A DNA stretch of 64,000 nt from Pseudopyrenochaeta lycopersici (taxonomy: Eukaryota > Ascomycota > Dothideomycetes > Pleosporales > Pseudopyrenochaetaceae), in NCBI GenBank assembly GCA_003313425.1, contig NHZP01000095.1, positions 1-64,000 of the forward strand, given 5' to 3'. The notes beneath the pieces are model-generated. The model was not told where the DNA came from, did not search any database, and saw only the letters and a list, made by a program, of their open reading frames with translations. A program made the position numbers and the translations under genes. This document shows positions 10,961-22,420 of the stretch, one piece after another. Within the stretch, counting starts at the first letter, position 1; every line of letters begins with the position of its first letter.

Positions 10961-12807
10961 ATGGAGCTGGAAAAACTCGCTGGACTTTCGCATACGCTGC
11001 AGACCGTCGCAGTTGCCTCCTTCATTCTCACAGCATGCCTCGTACTCTGCAAGTTAAACTACCGCTCCCAGTTGGCCAGGTTGCCGTCATTCGCAAGCTC
11101 AAGCAGCGGCGAGAAGCACCGCCAAGCGTACCTCCAGTTCGCCGAGAAGATGTACATTCAAGGATATAAGCAGGTGGGGTTCTCTTTGAGGGCCTTGATT
11201 TTGACCGTATTCGCTGATTCCCCCTAGTTCAAAGACAGTGTTTATCGCATTGTTTCAGAGAATGGTATTACGGCCTCCCAACCCGCTTCCTCCCGCATCG
11301 CACACTAACATCGCTCTGTCTATTAGGCGAGGAGAATGTGGTCGTTCCCGCATGTCTTCTGCCAGAGTTGCGGAAACTACCCGATTCAGTACTGAGCTTT
11401 CCTAAGGCGGCCGATGAGGTAACTCGCATGTTCCTCTTTTTGTCTGCCGTTGCTAAATGACCCATAGACCATGGAATCCAAGTACACTAGGATTATCACC
11501 GAATCGCCTATCATTGTCCATTCTGTTAAGGCCGACCTGACTCCTGCCCTTGGTGTGTTGCCATGTCAAATCAAGGTCATTGGTGTCAAGCTAATAGATT
11601 ACAGCACGCCTGAATCCCGTCATCTGTGACATAGCAGAGAAAGCAGTGGCAGATGAGATGCCACCCTGCGAGGATTGGACAGCAGTGCCAGTCTATATGA
11701 AGCTTGCCAATATGGTGACCAAGATCTCTGCCCGCATCTTTGTCGGACCCGAACTTTGCTGTGACGCGGATTATTTGGAGAGTGGGGTCAACTACACTGT
11801 CGATGTGATAGAGGCCCAGATCGCCGTCAAGAAGTTGCTCCCCCTCCTGAAACCATTTCTCGCTCCACGGCTCCCGCAGGTGAAACGTTTGCAAGAGAGG
11901 CAGCGCAAGGCAACGGAGATTCTGACTCCAGTGGTGCAGGCTAGGCGCGATGCTGAGAAAAATGATCCCGACTGGCAGAAACCTGATGACATGCTCCAAT
12001 GGTTGCTTGCTCGAGCCAAAGGCTTTGGCGTTGATACGGTCCCAGATATGGCGAGACTACAACTCGCTGTCAATTTTGCTGCCATTCATACGACAAGTAT
12101 GACTGTTACCAACATGTACGTGTCCCAGGCTCACATAAGACTGTTTACTAACACCAAAACAGTCTATACAGCATCGCAGTAACACCCGAATACATTGAAC
12201 CCATCCGCCAAGAGATTCGCGAAGTCTTGGCCGCGAATGACGGATCAATCACATCCAGAGCGTTGCAACAGATGGCGAAGCTTGATTCCTACATGAAGGA
12301 AGTAATGAGATTCTATCCTCCATCCACCAGTATGTGATGCAGCGATTCCTGCCCTGCAAGATGGACGGCTAACAAGGTACAGCGGCATTCACTCGAAAGG
12401 TCCTCAAAGGCTTCACACTGTCCAATGGCCAATATATTCCCCCAGGTGTCGTTCTTGAAGTTCCAGCTTATGCCATCTACCATGACGATAACATTTACCC
12501 GGACGGCGATAAGTTCGACGGCTTCAGGCACTACAAGCTTCGACAAGGCGGCACTGCGACGGATCACGCCCGGAACCAGTTCGTTACTACCAATGAGCAG
12601 AACCTTGCTTTCGGATATGGCAGGCATGCCTGCCCTGGACGATTCTTCGCCACAAGTGAGATCAAGATGATGCTTGCGAGGCTTATCCTTGATTACGACA
12701 TCAAGAACGTCGATGGCGAGACGACGAGATATCCCAACCTCTCGAATGGAAGGACTGTTACACCAGACCCAAGCAGAGTGCTCATGTTCAAGAGGGTTTG
12801 TGTTTGA
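10961..12807 (+). CDS. Cytochrome P450 monooxygenase, intact, seven exons
   Basis: The exons are 10961-11173, 11228-11264, 11327-11418, 11468-11552, 11605-12115, 12163-12329 and 12383-12807. They sum to 1,530 bp, giving 509 residues with no internal stop. There is an N-terminal hydrophobic anchor (about residues 13-30) for ER membrane insertion. The oxygen-activation helix reads AAIHTTS (Thr305/306), the K-helix EVMR has Glu359 and Arg362, and the heme loop is FGYGRHACPGRF with Cys452 as ligand. AAIHTTS is seen in fungal ent-kaurene-oxidase/indole-diterpene-type P450s, so terpenoid or other secondary metabolism is plausible, but the substrate is unknown. It stands alone between RIP-degraded repeats, yet shows no RIP damage. 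Intron ends are GT-AG, with CTAAC-like branch points. Confidence 0.92.
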
Positions 12808-13309
12808 GTATACACTCAGGGCCGTGTATTCCCCGCATACATCCGACAGATTACCCGAGAAATTGTTGGAGAAATTGGCATTGTATAGCGTCGAAACTGG
12901 GTTTTATAAATTACCGGGTAGAGTTTGGTTAGACCGAGTATTTGAGGGCCAATTGTCATCTTTTCTCGTTGGAGTTTTCTTCCCGATTTCGCGTTGAGAT
13001 GTGCATGTTTCGGGGATGCTTACAAAGTCTCGAACCCGAGTATACATGTTTCGCAGACATGGTTGGCCGAATTGTGGCTCCGATTGTGAATGGCAGAAGG
13101 AGCCAGGCGCTAGCAGTGTAGTTTTCAATCCTATCAATCCATATCAATCGATATTGACGATTGAGTTGAATTGGCATGGAATTGACACGGAATTGATCAA
13201 TCCTCTTAGCACTTTCGCCATTACGGCGCCACCCCCTTTTTTATCACAGATATCACACCGCCAATTCTCAATGTGGCTTATTAGCAGGGAACTAATTAAG
13301 CCTTCAGAA

Positions 13310-13565
13310 GGCAAATTAGGCTGCATCAGAATGCAGACAGCGCAAAAGAAAGCAATTCAGAAGAGAGGAACCCTATAAAAGGCGGAGGCAGACGAATTAC
13401 TTGCCCAAGGGGACGTTGAGGCATAAATTGAGGGGGAAAACGCCCGAGCTTAAGGCCCGCAGGTGGAGCGCTCAAAAGGCACTGTAAAGGCTGTGGGGAG
13501 GTAGGACACAACTTGCGCACATGTAAGAAAGACGCTGTGGGTACGGAGGATCAAATTAATATACT
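13310..13565 (+). pseudogene. Transposase C-terminal tail relic with CCHC zinc knuckle
   Basis: Reading around 13330-13450 gives AIQKRGTL, then AEADELLAQGDVEA, with in-frame TAA codons. After a one-base frame change near 13450 comes RHCKGCGEVGHNLRTCKKD, a CCHC knuckle (C-x2-C-x4-H-x4-C) at about 13480-13530. Such knuckles end many fungal DDE (pogo/Fot-like) transposases. Only the tail is present. I see nothing coding in 12808-13300. Confidence 0.55.
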
Positions 13566-13570
13566 GTAAG

Positions 13571-15005
13571 GTGCAGTAGCTTACTGTAGTGTTGAATTAT
13601 TTGCTTGCAAAGGCGCATGGCTTAGTGGGGTGTTCAGTTCGGTTGGGTGGCCCGTGCAGGTGTGGTTCACGTTAGCACTCGACGCAGCGTTTTCATCTCG
13701 CCAACACCTATTGAATAGCGCAAGGAGAAGCCCATCTAATTTACGGTCGGAATTGGAGGCCGAACAGATAATGCGCATTGAAGGTATGCAGTCTGCATTA
13801 GCTGCACTCGTACACACTCCCCAAAACGATAATTAGGTGTCGCACTGAAGGTGTTAACTAAACAGTGAGCATGATTGGGATATGAGGCACAAAGTTGAGA
13901 TGGTTTTTGTGATTGTATTTTTGTGTACGACAATGTGTGTCGTCTGTCCAGAAGAGATGGCACAAGTCTCTGAGTCTTTTATGAAGACATCACGTGGACT
14001 GCTAAGCGAACTACTGCCCTTGGCCAATGGCGTGCAACATTAGGAAATGTACTAAAACTTCCGAAACGTCCAAGGATTATATCCCCTGATGGCTCACTCA
14101 AAACACTTTTGAAATGTTGTATGTTATTCTGCTATATTGAAGCTGCGTAGCACAAGTTTAGCTTCCGTCACTTACAATTAGGAAGGAGATGCATCTGTTG
14201 ATACCTGAGGTACCCCAGACTTAATAGGTTGAGACTATAAGCGATGTGTGTGACTGCATTCCTTCATTCCTTTATAGTGTTGAGACATGCTGGTTGATTG
14301 TGCTAGATTACTCACTAGAATCTGACTATTAATAGTACAGAGCCTATCTTCTACTATTATGCTGCCCTAAATTCGTGCATAGGAAAGTAGATAGTTGGCG
14401 CTATTAATCCTAACAGCACCCAGACCTTTAATGCGCAGATAATTACAGCAGCAAAGGCAGACTTCTAGGTAGCACCTGGCGAACCTGTTCCTAAAGAAGC
14501 TTCCTTAACTCTTATAGCTGCACCTACTACTAGTTCGCAAGAAACTTTAACAGCGAGTAACTATTACTCTCTAAAGCTCTCTAGTGCTGTAATTATTAGG
14601 ATTATTTTTAGTAGTATTACTTTTATTATGCTTTACGCTGCAGCTCTCTTTTATATAGCACGCAGGACTAGGATTAGGCATAGAGCGGCACTCTTAACGC
14701 TACTATCTAACCTAGCCAGCGCACACCTTATTAGTCCTAGTGTCTGTGAGATTCTACCTCTATTCTCGCCGTCGTCTACTATTATATCGCTATATATCTA
14801 CCCGTATTAAGAGTATATTTATTAGATTCCTCACAATAAATAGCTACAGTAAGTTTCACTATCTAAGGAATTATATCTAGAACGCATGCTAATGCACAGG
14901 CAGGGTACAAACATAAGTAGTTTCACCGCTAGTTCTAATAATAAGCCCACTTGCGGAACTTAAAGACAAGCTGTTGCAAACAACGCGCTGTGACCTGGGG
15001 TACGG
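13571..15005. other. No gene seen; moderately to strongly AT-rich repeat-like DNA
   Basis: Composition falls steadily from about 14.1 kb, and in-frame TAG/TAA become dense after 14.35 kb. No conserved motif, TIR or LTR pair was recognised on either strand. Confidence 0.4.
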
Positions 15006-15215
15006 TACGCTCACGTGTGCGCTGACGTAGGAGCTTACCCTGGAGAGACACGTCTTTTGTGTGCATTCAAGGGCGCGCTCACGTGCGCGCTCACGTGCAC
15101 GCTCACGTGCAAGCTGATGGGCAAGCTCACGCAGGAGACACCTGAAGGTAGACTCACGTGCGCGATCACGTGCGCGATCACGTACGCGCTCACGCACGCG
15201 TACACGCTGCTCACG
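15006..15215. repeat. 12-bp-period tandem array of CACGTG motifs
   Basis: The unit is close to GCGCTCACGTGC. CACGTG occurs at 15012, 15080, 15092, 15104, 15155 and 15167, with a CACGTA variant at 15179; within each run the spacing is exactly 12 bp. The array is a GC-rich island in AT-rich DNA. CACGTG is the palindromic E-box recognised by bHLH proteins, but a regulatory role here is speculative. It is read-through open in several frames, which is a by-product of the repeat. Confidence 0.75.
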
Positions 15216-16268
15216 CTCCTACCGTATAATGGCCCCTGTAATAGGCCGTGCTCAGCTCTCCTTTATATAGCTGGCTCTCCTAAAGCCTCCTAGATAAAAC
15301 AGTGGTCTATCTCATAGATCACCTGGGTAACTGTTGCCAAGCTCTCCCTTTTTCCTCCACACAAGCGTAGTAGCTTTTCACTAAGACTGGAAACTGATTA
15401 AGTGCCTTTTGCCTTATATTCTGTATGGCGACAAAGATCATAGGAGTATAAAACCTAGTAGTACTAGGCATTAAATAGATAAACGCTTTAGAGACCTAAT
15501 ACATTCTTTGCAGCATGTACGTGCCTGCTAGGTTAGCAGCAAGATTGATAGCCCTCCTGTTCCTAGTATTATCACGAAGTGTAGGTGCAACTCATCTGTC
15601 AACTCTATGGCACTAATATGAACATAACTAGCCTAGCGATAATTACTTATTTCTGCAAAGTAAGAAGTCGTAAAACTGTTGGCGAATTAGGCGTTAAACT
15701 AGGATTTTTCTCAGGATTCAAGCTAGGCTAGCAGCACCTACGGACTATAGACTTCAAAGCGAAGGCCTATACGTAGTAAGAGCTTACTTGGCTGCATTAT
15801 ACCTAATCGTCTCTCCGCGTGCTACGATGCCCTACTGTATGCCTGTCTTAGGCTGCATCTGAACGTATAGCTCATTCGTGTTTCTATAGATACTAAAAAC
15901 TGACGTATTAGCGTCTTTCTCGTTATTTGTTAGTATTTAAGAAGCGCTAGTACCATAGTTGTCGCCCAGTTTGTCAAAGGATATTAATTAGCTGCAAGCT
16001 TAGCAACAATCTCCGCAAATAAGACTACTAAACTACGGTCTCTTAACTATTACCGTAGACAGGAAGGATAAGGGTAAATACTATTATTAGATTCAAGGAC
16101 TATTTAGGTTAATCTTTAATAAATTTTTAATAATAACCCGTGATAGATTAATTATGTGTTGTCTCCCCTCCTTTCTATAGCTGCTGTGCTTCCAGAGGTT
16201 CTAAAGATCGTAGTATCAATCCTTTTTATCCTGTGCAGTACTTCTAAGTTTATCTTTGATATCTAACA
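15216..16268. other. No gene seen; RIP-type AT-rich DNA
   Basis: Stops are dense in all frames and no domain, terminal repeat or LTR was recognised. It is probably old transposon sequence. Confidence 0.4.
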
Positions 16269-16276
16269 GGCCTTAC
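16269..16276. repeat. 8-bp target-site duplication (left) of the hAT element
   Basis: GGCCTTAC here is repeated at 22174-22181, immediately outside the opposite inverted repeat. Confidence 0.92.
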
Positions 16277-17739
16277 TAGGGTGGCAAATGGGTATAGGTT
16301 GGGGTTGGGTTGGGTTTGATTACATAAGACCCGTACCCAACCCAGCTCTATACCCAATCTTTATACGCTAGTGATGGGTATAGGTTGAGGTTACTGTGAA
16401 TGGGTTGAGGTTAGGGCTAGGGTTAGTAGGGTGAGGTTGGCTTAGGTCTGAGTAATCACGTTTTTTATATTAGGGTTACTACTAACTAATTAGGGTTATG
16501 TATTTACTACAGCTAATTATTACAGTTTAAGAGTTACTGTGTTGTTTAGGAACTGTCGCAAATTATAATTTATATATTATAACTACTTAGAGAAAGCTAC
16601 TACTAGATAAATCTACTATCTAAAGAAGACTACTACCTAGAGAAATATAATACCTATTAGAAGAAATCTAGTAGAAACCTGTTATAGTATCACCTTACTA
16701 ATACAGAATCCTTATGCTAAATAGTAACTCTCTTTACATAGATTGCATTTATTATACAGTCTACTAAAAATTAGTATATATATAATAAAAATATTAAGGC
16801 GATAGTTACTTTTAAAATAGCTAACTAGAAACAACTTAACTAACTCTTAGAGAGCCTTAATTACACTACTCTAGAAGCGCAGTCCTTACTAGAACTCTTA
16901 GGCTATTTTACAGATAAGGCAGGAGAATAGAAGCTTATAAATAAGCAGATTAGTAGACTTTTAGTATCTTTTAATCTCTGAAATTACTACTACTATAAAT
17001 AATTAGCTTATAACTGTAATAAGAAACTGTAATAACTTACTGCTTAGCTTCTAGCGACGCTTTTTCTTAACTGCATTAGAAGTAGTTATTGTCTTTCGCG
17101 CAGATTTACTAGCTAGATCCTTTGCAGGCACACTGCCACTAGGTACAGTCTTCCTGGGAGCCTTGCTGCTAGTTATTAGACGCTTAGGAGGAGGTCTAGT
17201 TCTAGCCATTATATTTAACTTAATAGAGAGTAGTAAATTTAATAGAGAGTAGTTAATTTGATAGAGCGCAGCTGATTATAGAGGTAGAAATTTGGTGTAG
17301 ATAGGTAGAGGAAGAAAGCAGAAATCGAGCTTATTAGACTAATATGTCACCTTTAGTAAAGGTGAAGGTGAAGGTAAGAGCAAGTTAATGTAGCTAGCAA
17401 ACAGGCTCTCCTAGCGTATAGCGCAGCAACGCTGTAATAAATTTTTGTAATAAACTATAGGACGGTAGAACTCGAGACGAGCTTTCAATTAATCCTATTT
17501 TTATAGTAATCCGACTTTTTTTAGAGGTTGTACGTGGGTGGGCACCTATTCTACTCGCTAGCGCAGCGCATAGGCTACCTGTGTAGCCTGCTGTTTGCTC
17601 TTACCTTCACCTCACTATATAATAACTTGAAGGCTTCCCTTGTCGCTTCTATATCTCTGTTATTAGACACCAAACTACTTACTACTTAATTATTACGTAT
17701 ATTTATTATAATTCCTGCGCAATAGCTTCTACACCTATT

Positions 17740-18960
17740 AAACAGGAGCTAATTAAAGACACTGACTATCTAGATAGTCCTGAGGGTCTACTTCTAAATA
17801 TTTAGCGTAATATACTAGTTAGATTTAATAGCAATAAATAGGAGAAGCTTATAGTAGTATTTATCCTAGTCTATTATTATAGTATATATATACTAATTAA
17901 AATAGGGGTTTACTTCTAAAGAGCAGGAGGTTAACTATGTTATCTCTATGCGTGGCTGGATTAGTTCCTGTAAAGGTTGCCCTACTAATCTATTAGTACT
18001 ATTTAAAGGCGAACTAAGTAATAATACCTGCGCGATTTAGTAGAGAGATTAAGCTGCTCTTCGCGATATAGAGACTAAAGCTATTAAAAGCGCTAATGCT
18101 TTAGATTGTTCTGCTAAAAGCGCGCTTAAGAAGAGGCTAGAGAAGAAGGCTAAATATACGTCTCTGCCTAAAGGTATAAAGAAATAATATCTTAATAAAG
18201 AGATAGAGAAACTTTATAACTAGCGCTTTAAGGATTAGAAGAGTAGTAAGTTATAATAGTTATTTATTACATATTCTTACTTATAGTCTTTAGGTAAATA
18301 GCAAGAATCTTAGCTTAGTTAAGTACACTTAAAATAGGAGAAGCTAAATTATAAAGTCTCTCTTTAAGAGCACTAAAGAGCCTTAGAGAAGATCTCTACT
18401 ACTACTTAACGCTCTTTAAGTATATAGGAGTTAGGCTATAGAATTACGCGAGTTTTTAGAATTAGTAGTATCCTAGAAAAGATTATGCGCAAGACCTATT
18501 AAGATAGCTTAGCAAAGCTTAACAGTAATACCTTTAAGAGTAAAGAGGCTAAAGCTGAATAGTAAGAGTTTATAAAAGAACTTACTACAGAAGAGTTAGC
18601 AGTAGTAGCTAATAATAAGTAGTAGTAAGTTTTATTACATTGTTTTATAGCGGTTGTGTACTAATTACACTAGATAACGTGAGCCTACGCCTATCTTTAA
18701 TACTGTGTCTAGTAGAGAAGATATCTTACTTAAGAGTAGTATACTATATATTATAGGCGATAATAGTAATAAATGTAAGGTAGAGGTTAACTATAACTCT
18801 AAGATTAACGCTATATATAATAAAGGAGAAAATAAGTACGAGACTAGTAGCGAGGAACCTAGCAGTAATTAGTCTAATAAGACAGATTTCTAGGGCTTCT
18901 CTAATCTAGAAGTTAAGGAGGAATAATACTAGACTAGTTAGGGGTATGCATTAGTCTAGT
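17740..18960 (+). pseudogene. Degraded coding-like stretch inside the hAT element, product unknown
   Basis: The plus strand shows long collinear amino-acid sense broken by TAG/TAA, rich in Lys, Glu and Arg in 18050-18610, e.g. LKKRLEKKAKYTSLPKG near 18125-18180. It precedes the transposase relic and may be a second gene of the element or an N-terminal exon. No domain was recognised. Confidence 0.3.
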
Positions 18961-19249
18961 TTAGGTAGTAGTAATTATTACAGCTAATAATCTCTTAGTA
19001 TCTCTATTCCTTAGCCTCTAGCCTTTATATTTAACAGGAGAAGAATATAAACAGAGCAAAGAATGTAAATAATTATATTGAAATAAACAAATTCCTAAGC
19101 TGTATTAAAATATTATTACTTATACACTCTATTAGAGTATCCTAAGTCCTATATTCTGCCTAGTAACTACTTTATATTTATTATAATATATTATTACAGC
19201 TATATTCCTATTATAGCACTTACTACTTAACCTCTCTAGTTTCCGCACG

Positions 19250-21640
19250 TCCTTAACTAATTTAAACTTACTGCTCCTTAGATTGTTAAAGGGAATTAAA
19301 CTACCCTTATCTTACTTAAATATCTAATAATAGAAGATAAGCAGGATAAGACATAACAAGAGATTATTTTAAAGTAGAAAATGTGGTAGGATACAACTAC
19401 CTAGGCGCTAGACCTATTATTAAAGAAACTACTATAAGGCTTATCTTTACGTTATAGCCTAATCTAGAGTTAATTTAGCGAGGCTGCACAAATTATTAAT
19501 AGTCGACTATATGTGTTCTGTTTTAACTGCGGATATATACTTTAATATCTAGTAGTTAACGCAATTAGCACTAAACACCTTTTAAATTACTAAAAATCTT
19601 AGTTTTGTAAAGAGACTTAAGTTCTAGTTTATACTTAGTCACCTTTACTTATAACTTATTTTTTGCGGCCTTTAAATAGTAATACAGAGTAATTAGTTCT
19701 ACTATACTCTATAATTACTTTTAAGAGAGAACTTATATAGGTAGTAATAGATTGTAACTAGTCTTTCTAAATAGTAGAGCAGTCGTCTTTTTAACGCTTT
19801 CTCTAGTTCCTTTAGCCTAATCTTATAATAATTACCTATTATAAATTCTAGTTAATCTTCTAGGCTTAAGTTAAGGCAGCTAGGGCTTCTCTCCTAGATA
19901 ACCTTAGAGAAAATATAAAAATTTTAATCGCCTTAGACGCCTAGTCCGCAGGAAATTACCTTAGCTTTCTTATAGTAAAGGGATACTATATTACGAACGA
20001 CTAGCAACTTCGTAAGAAACTACTTAATTTTATCCCTATCTGCGGGAGCTATACAGGCGCGTCTATTGCAGTAGAAGTATTATAGCTTCTAAATAATGCA
20101 AATACTAAACAGTAACTTTTAGCTATTACCTGCGACAATGCTAGTAATAACAGCACGTTAGCTCGTACTATCTAAACAAAATTACAAGAAGAGGATATTA
20201 TTTAGAATGCCACAGAAAATACAATTCTATGCCTAGCTTATATTATTAATCTTATTATTTAGGATACTATCTAGCACCTTAAACTAACAGCTCCTACTAA
20301 GCTTAAGGTTAAGGAAAATCTATAACAGCGCTATATAAAAGAAATATACACTAAAATGTTAGTCCTAAACTCTCTTTATAAAGTAAGTTAGCTATTATTA
20401 CAGCTATTTATTACAGACTAAGCTACAGATAGCTCTAAATAATCTGTAAAGCTATTAATTAATTATCCTAACGCTACAAGCGGTTTATTAATACACAGAG
20501 TCTTCTACTGCTAAAAGAACAACTGTTAGTTATACAGGATGTAAAGACTTAATAGAACTTAACCTTTAATATATGCAAGCGTGCGGTTACGCTCTAAGCA
20601 TATATTAATAAATAGCTTAAGCAGGAAATTAATCTAAAAGCACCTGCGAGGGTTACAAGTAATAGCAATCGTGCTAACATAGATTTCCGTAATCTTAAGC
20701 AACTCCAGCTATCTTTAACTAAATAGCACTACCTTAAGCTTATTTACGATATGCTTAAGAGATTTAAGGACGCAACTAACGCGCTAAGCTAAAACTAGAA
20801 ACCTTAAAATTAGTATATTTAGCTTATGTATAACTAGCTTTTTAATTTCCTAGACTAGATAACAGAAGAGCTAGGTAAAGATTTAGAAAATAGAGATAAT
20901 AAAGGGTGGCTAGCAGTAGTAAAGGCAGCAGCTAAAAAGGGTTAATTAAAACTAAGCAAATATTACTCTAAGACAGAGGCAGAGCGCGGATACCTCTTTA
21001 ATTGCGCTACTATCCTAGATCTATTATAGAAGCTTACAGCGTATAAGGTACTATTATTACAGCTATTTATTACAGTAAATAATCTAACAAAAGCTCTAGG
21101 ATGATACTTAGGATGCCTAGGATAAACATAACTACCGCTAATAATTTCTTAAATATCTTAATTAAATATAATAGTTAAGAAACTAGCAGCTCTACTCTAT
21201 TCTTATTAACTTATCCTTAACGTTTATAAAGTACAGAGTAGTTCCAGAAACCTCTATCCCTAGTTTATTCGCAATTAAGTAGCCTCTTACGTACAGGGTT
21301 AGCATCTAACGAGAGTTAGGATGTAGACCCTAAGGAGATAGAAGAGGAGAAAGGGTAAACTTACTAAGAGAGAGAATCCTACCTTAGCACCCCTTATGTT
21401 ATAGAAGGTAATTCTTTTAATGTCCTAGATTAGTAGAAAGCAAACGAGGCTACCTATCCTAAGCTTGCCTAGGTTATAAGAGATATTTTACTAATCTAGA
21501 TTACTACAGTTAGTGTTAAGCGTGTTTTTAATACTGCTAAGGACGTAATTAGTAACTAAAGGCACCGCCTAGGCGCTTAGAAAATCTAGTTAATTCTTTT
21601 CTTTAAACATGCTATCCTTTAAGAAGGAGAGCAGCGCGTA
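19250..21640 (+). pseudogene. hAT transposase relic
   Basis: Plus-strand reading between 19900 and 20300 gives the hAT core (GSYTGASIAVEVL, then LLAITCDNASNNSTLART, then CLAYIINLII). At about 21490-21570 lies the C-terminal dimerisation motif TVSVKRVFNTAKDVISN.RHRLGA. The family consensus Glu-Arg-x-Phe-Ser is recognisable despite E>K. Dense TAG/TAA codons make it inactive. The catalytic Asp of the CDNASNN segment is retained. Confidence 0.8.
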
Positions 21641-22420
21641 GAGGAGAATAGAGGAGATTATAATAAGGTAGATAATCTATTTAAGCTTCTAGCCTAGATA
21701 GATAATCTAGATAGCGTTAAGGAGGATTTATAAATATTAGTAGCGCAGATAAAGAGGAGGAAGAGGACTTGCAACTGCTACTACGGAAGCGTTAAATAGT
21801 GCGGCATCCTTCACGTTACTGTAATTAATAGCTGTAATAAAACCAGTTTTCTCTTATATAAATTTAGTAAATGCAGCAGAGTACTCCTTAAGGTTCTAGG
21901 CCTATTTTTATAATATAGTTCTAAAATAGTTTAGTTTCTTTTCTAGGTGTAGTAATTTATCTGTTTTATAAGATAACCTTAGTGGGTACCTATAACTAAA
22001 CCTAAACCCATACGTCTATAACCTCAGCCTTAACCCAAACTAGAGTCCGTGCGACCCAACCCCAACCTATACCCATGGTCCGTGCGACCCAACCCTAACC
22101 TCAACCCACTCATCTATAACCCTATACCCAACCTATACCCATAGCGGGTACCCGTAACCCATTTGCCACCCTAGGCCTTACAGCACTTATGTAATCTAAC
22201 AACTATATTGCTACAGATGGCGTACTACGGGCTGAACAAGGCTGTAAGTTAGTTGCCTGTAGCTAATATAGCTGTCCAAGCGGGTAATAACTAACAACAG
22301 TGAGGCTGCTCGCTCATGCCTGCGAGCACCTCCGACGTGTGGCAAGTGTTGCATACCCAGACATAATAGAACTCAATGTAGACAGCAATAAAGCAGCTTA
22401 TCACAAAATGTTATATCGAC

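Larger units (their letters stand above)
16277..22173 (+). mobile_element. Complete hAT-family DNA transposon (5.9 kb), RIP-inactivated
   Basis: The ends are inverted copies of TAGGGTGGCAAATGGGT (16277-16293 and its complement at 22157-22173). They are flanked by an 8-bp duplication GGCCTTAC (16269-16276 and 22174-22181), which is diagnostic of hAT insertion. Subterminal zones on both sides hold clusters of GGGTTGGG/GGTATAGG units (16288-16440 and about 21990-22150). The interior has a degraded transposase on the plus strand and a second degraded coding-like stretch before it. The length is large for a hAT, suggesting an extra gene or older nested DNA. Confidence 0.92.

Noticed and set aside
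15015..15293. Open frames on both strands through the CACGTG array as small proteins
   Set aside because: They are repeats of Ala-Leu-Thr-Cys or Arg-Glu-Arg-Ala produced by the 12-bp DNA repeat; no independent coding signal.
16277..16440. GGGTTGGG-rich zone as a telomere or internal telomeric repeat
   Set aside because: The units are irregular, appear inverted at the other end at 22.0-22.15 kb, and lie inside a hAT element bounded by a target duplication.
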